A stretch of 64,000 bases of DNA. Origin: Paragordius varius. Its lineage: Eukaryota; Nematomorpha. Under the pieces are notes generated by a model that had not been told where the DNA came from, did no database searches, and saw only the letters and a program-made list of their open reading frames with translations. Shown piece by piece: positions 30,261-43,707 of the stretch; within the stretch, counting starts at the first letter, position 1, and each line of letters begins with the position of its first letter. A program made the position numbers and the translations under genes. The stretch spans positions 1,364,001 to 1,428,000 of the forward strand of contig OZ176055.1 of assembly GCA_964247055.1 (NCBI GenBank), written 5' to 3'.

Positions 30261-33200
30261 CTACGTGCTTGATGCATAAGAATGTATCAATGTAGTAACT
30301 GTTAAATTGGAATAATTAGTGTCAGATTTTAATATTCTACTACCAACTATTAAAGGGGGGAGGTGTTCTGGTTCATTTATGTTTTTAAAGGAGTTCATTG
30401 AATTGTTTCCTGAATCCAGCGAGTTCGAAACATAACCCTGATCTATTACCTAATATCAATAAATAAATATTGAAAAATCAAACTATTAAATATCAATGCC
30501 CATTTCTCCCATTAATATATATGGTTAAATCCTTAAAAATTCTTTACTAATTGATAAATATCATCACTGATTTTGTATTTAAATCAATTTAGAATTACTA
30601 TTAATTGCGTTTGGGTTAATGGTTTTACCTGAGATAATATAGTGGGAATGGCTGTATTAGGGTCTGTGTTTAGCTGTTGTTTTACATTGCTTTTCTTGCT
30701 CCACAAATTAAATAATTTCCATTTCAACTCCAAAAAAAGGGTGGGAGATGTTTTAGTAGTTTTTGATTTTGTTTTACGAAAATATAGGCATATAAACACA
30801 TGGATTATGAAAATAATTATGATTATCAATGTAATGGCTATGGTAGATGGAATGTATTTGCTTTGAAGGATTCGTTGATAATTTGCCGTATTTTTCATTT
30901 CGCATAAACAATAGCTTTGCAACATATTCATTTGTATGGTTTGAGACATATTTTCATTGACATTTATCCAAATACCTGCAAATCAAATATTTACAGTAAA
31001 AACATAAAAATATAAAAACAAATTTTTTAAAAAACACGCATACCTTTTTAGTTAATTTATCCCTAAAAAACCATTCAAATACAATTATACATCATTGATA
31101 GTAACACGAATATACATCTCTATTTTTTATTTTGTAATTTAAAACAATCAATTATCATCAAATTAATCAAGATTTAAAAAGGGTTATCTTTTAGAAAAGA
31201 ATATTTGTCTTTATATTTTTACGTTTTGTCCGTATAATTTCAATTTTACTGTAAAAAAATATTAAGCCGTCAAAAATTGTGTTAGATATCTATTTAGGAT
31301 AGAATATTTTTATGATATTAGGAATTTTGAGATAATTTTTCAAAATAATTAATGTTTAAAAAATGAAGACCAACTATAACATTTAATTTATATTTCCATT
31401 CTTACAATAATAAAAATGTTAAATATATTGATTTCTTCCTTAATTATATTCCAAGGTTTTTTATTTGTATTATAGATAGATAATTTATATCAGATAAAAT
31501 TAAATGGCTATTTTCGCATTTCTTTTGAGTAAAAAAAATTTTTAATAAAAAAAAGTCTTAATTTTACTATTTGGTGGCTGATGATTTTGTTCAAGACTTG
31601 AAATGAATGGTATTGGTGAGTTTTTGGATGTTCGCCTTGTTGTTGCCAATAAAATTTTATTGCAAAATTGAGTTATCTATAGAAGTGTGATTTTTTTATC
31701 AAAAATTTGTTAAAGAAAAACAAAAATCTAGTCCAGGGGTGTCCAACACAAATGGCTTCGCGGGCCGTATTCCAAATATATATGGGCATTCATAAGGAAT
31801 TTATTAGTCATTTTTAACATAAAATTGGAAAATTCAAACATATAATATAGAAATTTTTTCTAGTTCTTGCTAATTGGTATTTAGAAAAATTGTTTGGTAA
31901 ATATCTATACTATAAAGATTTTATGAACACATATTTAAAAAATTTATGGATTTTTTCAAATTTTTCGCGGGCTGGTGTTGGCACCCCTGATCTAGTGTGT
32001 TTCTATGTTTTTTTCATACTTGATTGTCAGATAAGGTACATAAGGAATTGCAGGTATATCCATATTCCGAATCCACTGATATAAATCTTTTTTGAATGTT
32101 TTTATTGATAGGATGTGATATACAAATGTTGACTCGAGGAGGACAAAATATTTCAGTACACCTGGGTGGAGTTGTTGAAGTAATGTAACTAAATTAATTC
32201 CAATATATATTTTTTAGGGCATTTAAAAAGTATAAAATACCTAACCATTTAATTAAAATAAAATATTTCAGTATGTTCATGGTAAACAAAGTGTTTAACA
32301 GTTAACAATTCCACTAAATTCTATTTTTATTAATTTTTTTTTGCAATGTTAACTTCTCAGGTAAAAAGTATGTATGTTTGAAAAGAGCATATATAAAATA
32401 TTTTTGCATAGTCAATCGATATAATATTATCTAAAATAGAATGATTTAATCAAAAAAATGAAACCGTAACCAATGAAAAATAATTTTAAAATGAAATTTT
32501 TAGCCTTCGAGCCTTAAACAAATGGTTATTGAACTAAAAGCAGAAACGGCTCCGGTTTCAACCCCTGATTATACAATTAATTTTAAAAAAATACAAAAAG
32601 GAAAAAACGCGACGTAAACCTTGTTGATATAACTAATTTTAATTATGCAAGATATTTTTATTAATTATCGATTATTTAAAAATATTTTGAAAATATTTAC
32701 CTATCAGTAGTTTTCTCCATAAAAGTATGTTTTGGAGTAGGGCTGAAGGTAACTATTTTGTTAGTTATATATCTATTTTTTATCAATCGCCTTGTTGTGT
32801 TTTTATTCATAAATTGAAAATGATTATAATTTTTATTATTATTATTCCTACCAAGATTATCTTTATTATGTCGACTGTTAATATAGAGACTGATTGGGAA
32901 TGTAAGTTTTTTTAAATAATATGGATGATGTACAATGCATTCCAGTTTATAAAATTGCATTTTGTCTTCTCCGCCGCCATCAAGCGAAGAAAATTGAATA
33001 TCTTTGTAATATTGATCGTAATTTTGAAGCGTTTGATTGTAATATTTTAATCGATTTGCAGTAATATTGACAGAAGGATATCTAAGAATAGGATATAATT
33101 TACATTTATATTGAAAATGAGAACTAGTATAATTAATTATTTCAAATATATCTAAGTTTCATTGCTTTTATAGAGTAAGTAAATAGATTTTAAATCAAAC

Positions 33201-35111
33201 ATCCAAAAAAAATTTTCATCGAGGGCAAATGATTTTTTTACGACAAAACTTATAATAATAGTGATATATAAAATTGAATCTTTACCAATAACTATAATAA
33301 CTTAAGGTACAATTGACTATCTAATTAAAATAAAATTGCACAAAAATAAGCTGAAATTCCAACAGTCGCGTGATTTCTTTTTAACTTATATATTTCATTT
33401 TGTTAAACATTTTAGAAAGTTATTCATTATTGTCGATAGCATATGCAACAACGACTATTAATGACAAATTATAATAAAAAGCGAAACAAATAACTATAAG
33501 CCAATAATACTGCCCTTTGTTGTATATCCTATTTGGCAAATTAATAACTTTTAGCATATTTACTCATAGTATATAAATTTATCCAAAATTTGCCATAAAT
33601 ATATATTTTTTATATCTTGCTTTTGTCTCAAACATATATCTCACAAATTTGTAGTTAAATGATTAATCAGTTATATTAGGTTATTTTTTGTTCTTTTTTG
33701 ATAAGCAAAATTAAAAATCAATAATGTTATAAATTATATCGTTACAACAGTTACAACAATTTAGCATTACAATAATAAATAAGGGGAGAATTTGTCAGAT
33801 AACGAAAATTATAGCATATTAAACAATTTGGTGGTATGCCAAAAAATTAAGACAGTATTTATTACTTTATTTCCCAGGTGATTAGGGGTGCCGGACGCCC
33901 ACCCTGGATTTCACACCTAAGTTTAAGGTTTGAGGTTTCATTACTTACATGGAAGTAATAAGAAGTAGATGATTGATTATCTAAGGTAACAATTTCGGTT
34001 TTATAATTTTTTTCCTTTCCGCTCCCCCTAAGCAGGGTAATTTTAGCGGTCTGCGATTTAGGGGCAGTCATGAGTTTTAACTGAGCGGTAGCTCTCAGGT
34101 GATCGCTATAAAATTTATTCCGTCGACCACTGACTTGGCACTCGAAAATGGCTTCATCGGTTTCCGTAAAATTTTGAATGTGAAGCGAAAAATTTCCCCT
34201 GCTTTTGTCCCCAAACATTCGGTAATTCTTGTAATAAGGGATTTTATGATGAAAACCTGTATATATATATATATATATATATATTGAGTGTTTGTAAAAA
34301 TAAGTTTTTTTAGTGGCAAAAATTTTGATTGGAATCAGTCAGAATATACCATTTACAATTCAAATTCACCCTTAAACAATTCTAATTCACACTTAAACAA
34401 TTCAAATTCACCCTTAAAAATTCAAATTCACCCTTGAACAATTCAAATTCACACCAAAAATATATGCTTTTGGGCTTAAATATTTTATTTTTAATATAAA
34501 ATATATCTTTATGGCTTAGTTTATTATTATTTTCAGTTTAATGTTAATTTAAACAAAATTTTATTTTTTAATAATATAGAAAAATATAGGTAATTTTTAA
34601 TCATAAAAAACACATTTGAGTTCCAGGGTGAATTCAAAGTGTAAATGGTATATTTTATATGTTTTGTTTTAATCATAAAAAGGTCGGCGAAAAGTGCCAT
34701 CATCAAATTTCGTGGCCTATATAATTAAAAGTTTTATTATGCTTAAATATCTATTAATAATCTAAAAATAATTAAACTCAACCATAATTAAAAATAAAAT
34801 AATGAAAAGTTTGAAATAATAACCATACCAAGAGCTATCGAATTTTTTTTCCATTGAACCCTTCCAACTAAATCCTTGATAACACAAGGAATTAAGACAT
34901 TAGTATTTGGTTTGACCCATAAATCTCGAGGTTTTTCCACAAAATGTTGGATCCCAAACATTTCTAGAAGTGAAATTTTACATTAGAATCAAGAAATGAT
35001 AAATTTGAAATTAATATCGTAAATATTACCTTTAAACATTATAAGGAGAAGTAATAATAATGAATGGGAATAATTATTATTATAATTATAATGATAGGTT
35101 AATGATAGCAT
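30261..35111 (-). CDS. Kirre/nephrin-type immunoglobulin cell-adhesion receptor
   Basis: Seven exons on the minus strand: 35,111-35,030; 34,963-34,829; 34,256-33,866; 33,081-32,701; 32,188-32,040; 30,975-30,629; 30,449-30,261. All join in frame (557 residues). N-terminal signal peptide with SLLLLLLIMF. Ig domain 1 (about 35-140) shows LIPCVI, VQWKKNSIALG and GNFSLHIQNFTETDEAIFEC. Ig domain 2 (about 170-290) shows LRCEIQGGRPAPLITW and KLECIVHHPYYL. A Cys-containing membrane-proximal region follows, then one helix (about 422-446), then a 110-residue basic, Asn/Ser-rich cytoplasmic tail. The domain 1 pattern is typical of Kirre, Hibris, Roughest and nephrin proteins in cell recognition and fusion, but those have five or more Ig domains, so this is a shortened or divergent member. 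The donor at 32,040 was chosen by phase. It is convergent with SPOP, with 163 bp between stop codons. Confidence 0.85.
31734..31989. mobile_element. hAT-like MITE, 256 bp, with 8-bp target duplication
   Basis: Starts CAGGGGTGTCCAACACAAAT and ends 'gtgttggcacccctg', an inverted match. The flanks are ATCTAGTC (31,726-31,733) and ATCTAGTG (31,990-31,997), an 8-bp duplication with one difference and a central TA, as in Buster-type hAT insertions. It lies in intron 5 of the Kirre-like gene. Non-coding. Confidence 0.88.
34257..34285. repeat. (AT)n microsatellite at a splice acceptor
   Basis: The minus-strand acceptor of exon 3 of the Kirre-like gene is read straight out of this AT repeat ('tatatatatacag'), so the usual pyrimidine tract is replaced by alternating TA. 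Confidence 0.8.
34345..34652. mobile_element. MITE of the TATACCATTTA family, copy 2, with internal minisatellite
   Basis: Left end TATACCATTTACAATTC, right end 'gtgtaaatggtata' (inverted match). Inside the left end the unit 'caattcaaattcaccctta' repeats about five times. The right end has only one reversed unit ('agggtgaattcaaa'). It lies in intron 2 of the Kirre-like gene. Confidence 0.75.
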
Positions 35112-37582
35112 AGTTGAGTATAACTCTCATTAAAGTTAAGTTAATACTTTGAGAAAAAAACTAAGTTTCCAACTACTTTTTGGAGGCGAGATATGGAAAA
35201 TAGATAAGCTATATTATAACATATTGCAAAGTTTACAAAAAAAATTGCCTTGTAATAATTGAACAGAGAGATATATAGAAGTTTTTGCAAAAATTATCAA
35301 ACCTTTTGCCATTTAACAGAGGAAAGAAACCAAAAATTGAGTTTTGACGAATTAGATTCTTTATTGGTTATAATATCATGGTATAGCAACCAATATATTA
35401 TATAAAAAAAGTTATTTTCTATTTTCGTAATAATGCTAATCTAGTTGTAACATAACGGGACATATACACCAAAAAAAATTTATCTCAGAAGAAATTAACG
35501 AAAAATCAATAAGGAATTTTATTTGTATGGTTTCGGGAAATAAGATATCTATTGAATATGGCTTTGGACAACGCTATAAGTTTTACTTTTTGATTCATAA
35601 TTATAACATCGGTAAAACTGGTGGTAATTATAAGCGATTTTTTCTTTCAAAAAAACACACATAAAGAGATATATCATCCATATTAGGAAAAGATTTAATT
35701 ATATTTGGATAATTCAAATCTGATCACATGTATTGATTATTTTACGAAAAAAAAATTGATTAAAAAATGATTGAAAATCAATGCACTTTAAAGTGTATAC
35801 TATCCACACATTGAATGATAAGATAATTTACTTATTATACTAATATAAGGTTTAAGTTTTTTAATGAGCCTCTTAAACACATACACTTGAAAATGAATTA
35901 ACTAAAATTAGTAGAACTGATTTATTGTTAAATATGGATATATATATATATATATAATTTTTAATACAGTTTTGTCATTATATATATATATATATATATT
36001 CACTGTAACTTAATATTATTATACACTTATAGTATTAAATATTTGAAAAAAGTGGTTTTTGAAATTAAAGATGTGCTTTTTCAAATATTATTTTATTACA
36101 TTTTTTTTATATTTCTTAACCTATATATATATATATATATATATATATTTAAGAAAATAATTTTACCTATATATCCATAATAAAATAGGATTTAGAAATA
36201 AAAAAGAATATTTTTTGAAAGCCGACATTGTCTAGTGACATAATATTATTTATACATATATATTTATAGTAGGATTACGATAGATTATGAGTTAAATCCA
36301 AACAATAATTTAATAATTTTTTGTATCCTTTTAGTAATTTTTTTTTTCGAAATTTCTTTTGATAAAAAAAACATTTTTTTCACACGCAAATTTCTAACTT
36401 CAACAAATATATATATTAGTATTTCAAATGTATTTTGAATTTCATAATTACTAAACTCATTTTTTATAAATTATTCGATTACTTTTCAATTTGATTTATA
36501 ATAAAATTCAATATTCTTATAGAATTTATTACCTTTAATATTTCCGACTTAAAGCCTGGAATACATTTCAAGGATATTATGCAAATATTTTAGCTAAAAA
36601 CCAAAAGCTTAATGCATTTAAATTCCTATATATATATCCTATTATTCTTAATATATCCCTTAGGAAAACTTCATTAACCGTAATACTGTAGAGATTTTCG
36701 ACCTCATTTCAATTAACACAAGTCAAAAGTTTTTGGTCACCCGTACCTTAAATTCTCTGTATAAAAAGAATTCTATATATATTTTAAATAATTTTACAAA
36801 AACTTTAAATTATAAAAAAAATGAAGATGGTATTATAATATTTATTGAAAGCGAAAAAAATTCTCACTGTAGAAATCTAATGTACTTATATATATATATA
36901 TATTATCGACACTACTTTTTAAGTGGCTTAAAGTAATTTAATATTCAAGTGATTTTTTTACCAAAAAAATGAACGTTAGACAACTGCTGATGACTTAATT
37001 GAATATGTAAAAAAAATTATACCCTTTCCTGAGAAATTATTTTAAAACTATCTACTCATACTATAAGTTTTAATATTTTAATCTGTATTTAAATTATTAT
37101 TATACACCTATAAATCATTTTTAATTACATTAATTCGCTTAAAAGCAAAAATAATAATAATACTAGGGAATCGTAAAATAATTTATAACATTTTATAATA
37201 TGAAAATAGCGGTATTTTCATACTTTAAAAAATAATTTATGCTAAGTCTTAAATTACCATTTAAGAAGACATGAAGTCATCAAATACTACTAAAAAATTT
37301 TTTATTAAGTGTTTAAATTTAATAGAATTTTTTTAAATATGGATCAAAAATAAATATTTAGATAACAATTGGAATAAAATTCCACCCTTTTGAAGTTTTT
37401 TGATCATTTTTAACTCTGAATTGGGTAAAAGGTCGGACCAATTCTTACAACATTCTTATCAAAAGAAACCAATCGAAAAATTTAAAATATATATTTGATA
37501 TAATATTAATAAAATAACTTGGAATTGAATGTAATGAAATTGTGATATTTTAAATTTTAACAACTTATATTGATGAACCATA
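35112..37582. other. Intergenic AT-rich stretch with AT microsatellites
   Basis: AT dinucleotide runs at about 35,937-35,957, 35,978-35,998 and 36,122-36,150. No exon recognised. The region presumably includes the promoter of the Kirre-like gene next to 35,111. Confidence 0.5.
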
Positions 37583-39900
37583 TCTATATATTTATAAAAA
37601 TGGAAATGCTGGCTTTGTGATATGTTTGTGGTAAACCGGTAGAATCATTCATATCCAAATGTCGAAAAAATATAATCATTAATGAATGCCCGACAATAGC
37701 TTCGTCCTTTTTTTAATTAAGCCCCGAGTTCGAGCCCACCCTGTGTAAAAACTGTTTTTTTAAAAAAATCGTGTCTTTGAGTTTCCGGAAAACATGTTGA
37801 ATCATTCGATTTCAAACAAGAACTTTTTACTTTTTTTTTCGATTGCGCCGAACATGATCGGCTCGCTTTTTTAATTTAGGTCCTCTCTTTACCCGCTCCC
37901 CCGTAAATTGCCATTTTTTTCCAAAAACGTCCACAAAATAATTTTTTGAATCTATTTTTTTGCCCAAGGTATGAGACCGTAAAAATTCAATGAAGATTCC
38001 AGTTATTCCCTGTTAAAAGGCAAAAATTTTAGTCGCGCGTTTCTTTTATATTGGCTACTGGGTAATTAGATGCCCGCTAAAACTGCCCCCTCATATTGAA
38101 ACGGCGTACTTTTAGGGCTAAATTTCAGAAAAATTATCAGGCCATATGAGCTCAATAGGTACTTAAAATATTACCCGTAAAAAGGCAGAAATTTTGGTAG
38201 GGCTGTTTTTTAAAATTAGCTGTTAATTAGGTCTAAGCCCAGAAAATGCGCCACCCTAGAATTATTTTTTAGTTGTGTGGCAATTTTTCGAAAAACTAAT
38301 GACATATGGAATTAATCATGATTCCAGTCCGTAAAAAGGCAAAAATTTTAACCAAGCGGTTTTTTGTATCCGCCTCTGGGAAGTCAACTACCCGCCTAAA
38401 ACTGCGCCACCATATCCAAATTTTGTTGTTTAGGATTTTCAGAAAACTTATTAGGCAATATAACTTTAATAAGGGCCTGAAATATTACCCGTAAAAAGGC
38501 AAAATTTTAAGTCGAGCGGTTTTTTTTTAATTAGCCGTTAATTAGGCTCTTTACGCCCTAAAGGCGCTATCATTCAACTGTTATTTAGTTTTGAAGCCAT
38601 TCCAAAAACTATTAAGAACATATGGAATGATTCAAATTTTTTCATCGAACATTTTTTATAGTGGCCTCTGGGCAGAGGGCCACCCTTCAACCTTGCCACC
38701 ATATCGAAACAGCATGACTTTGGATGCAAATTTTAGATAATTTATCAGACTAAAAGAATTTAATAGGGTTTTGAAATATACCGGTAAAAAGGCGAAAATT
38801 TAAGTAGACCGGTTTTATTACCCCTTAATTAGGCGCTTTTCCTGAAAACACGCGCCACCATAGAATGACTTTTTGTTGAGGCATTTTTTCGAAAATCTCA
38901 CGAGAGCATATGGAATCAATCATGATTTCAGGTATTAACTGAAATAAGGCAAAAATTTTATTCGAGCGTTTTTTTGGTTAGGGGGCTACCCGCGTAAAAC
39001 TGCCTCATCATATCTATACAGCATGTCTTTGGAGCCAAATTTTAAAAAATTTATGACACTATGTGGGTTTAAGGGCCTAAAATATTTACCATTAAAAAAA
39101 ATATTTTAGTATAGGAAGTTATTTTAATGAGTCATTAAGTAACGTTTTACGCCCTGAAAAATGCGCCACCATAGAACTTTTAGTCATACTTCCACGAACT
39201 TATAGGAACATATGGAAGCCATGATAATTCCAAATATTTCCCACATAAAGGCAAAAATTTTGCACAACGCTTTTTTATGCCTGCCCATGAGTAAGGAGCT
39301 AATCGCCAAGAGCTGGGCCACCATATAAAAATTGCGTTGTTTTGGAGCTAATTTACAGAAAATATATGAAGCCATATAAGCTCATTAAAAGCTTGAAATA
39401 TTACCCGTAACTAGGTAAAAATTAAGGTCGGCCTTTTTTAGCAGTTAATTTGGGGACTTTATGCACTCGCCATCTATAACGATTATTTACTGTTGAGATA
39501 TTTGTTTGAATAACCCAAGAGACGATGGTATCAAAGATGATTCCAAATATTTGCCCTATAAAGACAATTTAACTCGGCGCTTTCTCCATATAGGACTCTG
39601 GGTGGGGGTCTATCGGTTTAAAACTGAGATGCCATACAAAAATGGCGTGGTTTTGCAGCTAATTTTCAAAAAACTTAAGTAGCAGTGAGAGTTCAATAAG
39701 GGGTATAAATATTACCCATAAAAAGGTAAAAATGATATTCCCCTTAGCCGTTAATCTGGGGCCTTCACAGCAGTCAACAATATATTAGTACGAATGCACA
39801 GTTATGAAGCACCGTTTTTTAACTTTTATGAGATCATAACTATTAATGATGTTTCGAAATAATCCACTTATTTAGATAACAATTTCGTTGATCCCCTTTT
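37583..39900 (-). repeat. Large non-coding repeat, copy E (reverse)
   Basis: Begins TCTATATATTTATAAAAATG and continues with the family terminal block, then about six units to near 39,900 ('gatgccatacaaaaatggcg' close to the far end). Same architecture as copies A, D and G. No coding frame. Confidence 0.8.
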
Positions 39901-40243
39901 TACATAGTGCTCATTCGAATAAAAAACTATTAAAAGAGCAAACAATCAACATCATAATGTTTGGTATAGGAGAAGTATATATGTAATTATTATGTATAAC
40001 TGCATTCATAAGCGATCAGCCGGTTTTTTGACCGGTGCAAACCCCTTCAAACTTAAAATGAATATAACGTTTTATATTTTTGGATAATAGGTTTTAGAAT
40101 TTCCTGTAATTACAAATATTATTTCATTTTTTAGTGCAAAGATTTATTTTTTCTTAAATGAAATAAATTTTGTACTTTCATATTCATTATTACTAATGTG
40201 ATGCATTTACCTTAAGAATAAAACTTGCAACACATTCATTTTA
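39901..40243. other. Spacer with a short dispersed repeat
   Basis: 'gcattcataagcgatca', then 'ccggt' and 'accccttc' at about 40,004-40,055 resembles segments at 62,815-62,870 (beside copy G) and 43,255-43,290. It is a minor dispersed family of unknown type. Confidence 0.4.
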
Positions 40244-40785
40244 GACCTTCGATTTAAATTGGGGTAGTTAAATACCCCAGGCCTGTTAAAAATTTAATAC
40301 TTATATGTAAGGTATCGAAACCTTGGCAAAATTTTGCACTTATATAACATTAATAAACTGAAACATATAAGAAAATTTATTTAGAAAAATTGATAGTACA
40401 TATTTTAATCTAAAATCGAATGGTAAAAATTTGGTCACCGTGACATGTGTGCACTGGTAAAATTAAATAATAATACAAAATAAACCGCTTTTTCTATTTT
40501 TATCAATATTAGATGTAATTTAAATTATAGCTCTAATTTTACCCTTAAAATTAAATGAGGGCTATATTTTGCGAAATTTTTTTAAAATAAAAATGGCGTC
40601 GAAGCAGTTTGACATGGAACTTTTTTTTCAACAAAATTTTATTTAGATATTTTGGCATATTTTAATTTTTATTAAGATAAAAGCATAAATTTAAATTGCG
40701 ACCGTTTCATTCAGTATTTTTTAAAAACCTATATCAAATTTAGTCTTAGGTATTTAGATACCCCAATTTGAATCGAAGTGTTAAG
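40244..40785. mobile_element. MITE, about 540 bp, with about 30-bp inverted ends
   Basis: Left end 'cttcgatttaaattggggta' (then 'gttaaatacc'). The right end, reverse-complemented, is 'cttcgattcaaattggggta' (then 'tctaaatacc'). A TA lies just outside each end, compatible with a Tc1/mariner-type duplication. No coding frame. Confidence 0.75.
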
Positions 40786-41761
40786 AGAACAATATTTTTT
40801 GAAAATTAAATTTTTGGATGTGGGCTTCACGAAATTTTTTTGCAAATATGGACTAATTCACTTAAAATAAATGTTAAAAAGCCGGGATAGAGCTATATTT
40901 GCTAAATTTTGATATCAACCAAAAATATTAATTATAAAATTCATACTATTTCAAAAATTTAATTTTTTAGGAAAATTTTGTTGATATATACTTTATATTA
41001 ATTTGAGGCATGATGGAAAAAGTATAAAAACAATTTAGATTTTATATAATTTATTTTTTACATAATTTGATGGTAAACTTTCCATCGCTAAATTAATATG
41101 TTCGTTTGTCCTCATATTTGTATGTAAAAATTGTGTTTTTACGAAAATTCACCAATGAAATTAAAGGTAGCTTTAAATCTGAAGAAGTAAATATGTTCAG
41201 AATCATCAACATATATCAAAAAGTGTTATTTAATCTTTAAAGAATCTTTCTACCGTTTCTATCACGGCTAAAATTGAATTACGTCCTAACAAGATTATGC
41301 CAAAAATAATTTTTTCTGTAAAAGTATGCGATTTTTTAAAAAATATTTTATGAAGATTAGTAAAAATAGAATTCTTTATCACGATTCCGGCATTTTAGCT
41401 TTTTTTAAAAGAACTAGCCCATTATAAAAGAGCCAAAAAATTTAGGACTTTTGAGCGTATTAAAATATATTTTTTTTAAAATAACACTAGTCAACAAGGT
41501 TTTGCACCACCCCATTATTTTTGCATTTTCTGATACCTAATGGCATGGAAAGGCCAAAACAAAAAAGAAAAGGCCACCAATAGGATTTTTCCAAAATTTA
41601 CTTTTTAAATTTGTATTTAATTCAAAAATAACAATCATTCCTCGTGTAATGTTTTAAAATTCAAACAAGCAAGTCGATACAAGTAATATTCCATGCATGG
41701 ATAACAAATTCTAGGCATTAAATAAGATATTAAACAAGCTAAGAGCCAAATTATTAAAAAT
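40786..41761. other. Intergenic AT-rich stretch
   Basis: Nothing recognised on either strand. Confidence 0.4.
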
Positions 41762-41908
41762 TTAAAAGGGGCTTATATATAGTGTGATAGATATAGGCGG
41801 CTGCACAAGCTCTGCATATCCCCCAAGCGATCCTATAATTATGCCAGATATGGCAAAGATAACAATAAGTAATCGTAAAGTCCGATAAGAGAGACTTGCA
41901 AGCAAAAT
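41762..41908 (-). other. Possible terminal exon of a membrane transporter
   Basis: After an acceptor-like 'caatttgccag' the minus strand is open for 48 codons and then stops. It reads ILLASLSYRTLRLLIVIFAI, then SGIIIGSLGGYAELVQPP, then a short tail. The local base composition is clearly less AT-rich than the flanks. A last hydrophobic helix followed by GGYAELV resembles the C-terminus of SLC36/SLC32-type amino acid transporters, but I found no upstream exon, so it may be a relic or chance. Confidence 0.3.
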
Positions 41909-43707
41909 CTGGCAAATTGACATGTCCAATTAACCAATTAACAGAATAAAGTTAGATAAATTCTACAATTAAATTATATATAAATTAGGTAAATACAAAT
42001 GGTCCAACCCCATAACAGTAAATTCTACTAAAAGTGGCTACACAACATCTATCTAAAATTCAAAATACAAAACAACCAATAATTTCAAAAAAATAAGGTA
42101 TATCCACTAGGTATAAATAAAGGATTTTTTATAAGAACCAACTCAAGAGAAAAAGTCTAATAAGTACTCGAAAGAACGAAATCTAACAAAAAAATATAGC
42201 CTATCTGAAAGCCGAAGGTTTTAACCATAGAATGCCTTTTTAGTATTTTTTTAAAAAATTTTATATGTGTTAAAAATTCTTAAAAAAAAAGACTAAATTT
42301 TGACGTTTAAGTCCGTACTATTTTTTTCTCTCTGATATTTAAATGACATATTTATATTCAATAGATAGAGTTTAAAACGTTTTATTAAATGATTTTAAAT
42401 TTATTATATAATAACATTTTATTATAAAGTTATATTTAATTTTCTCTCGATTTTCTCTTGTTTTTGAAAAATTGAAAAACCTATAAAATTTCAAAATTCT
42501 GATTGGCGGATCAAAATTTTTTTCAAATTCGGTTTTAAAACACTGAAATTAGTCATAATTTAAAAAGTTTGAGTGGTGGTGCTTAAAAATGTCCAAATTT
42601 GTCGACTAGTGTAATTTTTCCCTTTTATAGTTAATAACCTTATAAAAATTCTCCGCAAAATTTGCCATATTCTAATAAGCATTTACCACAAAAGTGATCT
42701 TTCGTAAATTACTCGTAAGCGCAAAAACTAAAAGCTCCATGATAATGACGATATATCCATATATTTTATTATACCCCCTCGATATTTTACGCATTGTTAG
42801 AGAACAGGGTTGATAAATATATTTTATTCAAAACAACTTTGCTTGTATATAATTTACAAAATCTATAAAACTACCTAAAATAAGATGTTAGGGTCAAACA
42901 AATTTTAACTATACCCAAAATTAATGTGACCAGATATTTTGAATCCTGGCGCAAAAATTGAAACATACATTGCCTATTTTAACACCAGATTTTACTGCGG
43001 TTTATCTGATGATATAGTTCTTTGTATTTATTAGCTTATTAAACACGATTAAAAATATCCAACATATGCATTAAATTAATTGAAACACAAACATTGAACT
43101 TTTAAATTTTATTAAATTTTTACTAAAATATCATAAATTCATTTTGTGTTTATTTTATATTTTGAGGCCGCTTTTACAGAAGCCCTGAGTTAAAGGGCCG
43201 TTAGCCTAAATCTTACGGTCTAAATAATTAAAGTTCCGCCACTGCGCAATTCCCTTCATAAGCGATTTTACCGGTCCGAAACCCGATTACATGTAAAACT
43301 CAATCAAAAAATAAAATAATTACCAATTAAACTAGGTTAATATTAGTATTTACCGAATGAACCTTTAATTTTTTACATATTATTTTAACAGCGGATACTC
43401 TATATTTTACATTAATTTTTTATATAAATAAAGGTAATTAATATATTTACAAATAAATATGAAAGCAGTACAAAAGTCAGGGCAGTACAGGCGCAGTTTT
43501 CAAAAACCCAGTAATATACTGCTAAAAACAGCCTATCTGGTCACATTACCCAAAATGTATTTTATTTTAAAGTTGCCTATTTTTATACCAACGACTTTTG
43601 GTATCATTCATTCGCACTGCAATATTTAAAATGTGATGCTGATTATTTTTCACGACCTTATTACGAATATTATTTAACAACCCTTTGTCGTAACCCACAC
43701 AATTTAT
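41909..43707. other. Intergenic AT-rich stretch upstream of ADAT3
   Basis: No supported exon. The ADAT3 promoter should lie near its 3' end. Confidence 0.4.

Noticed and set aside
30642-30866. 74-codon plus-strand frame
   Set aside because: Antisense of the transmembrane exon of the Kirre-like gene.
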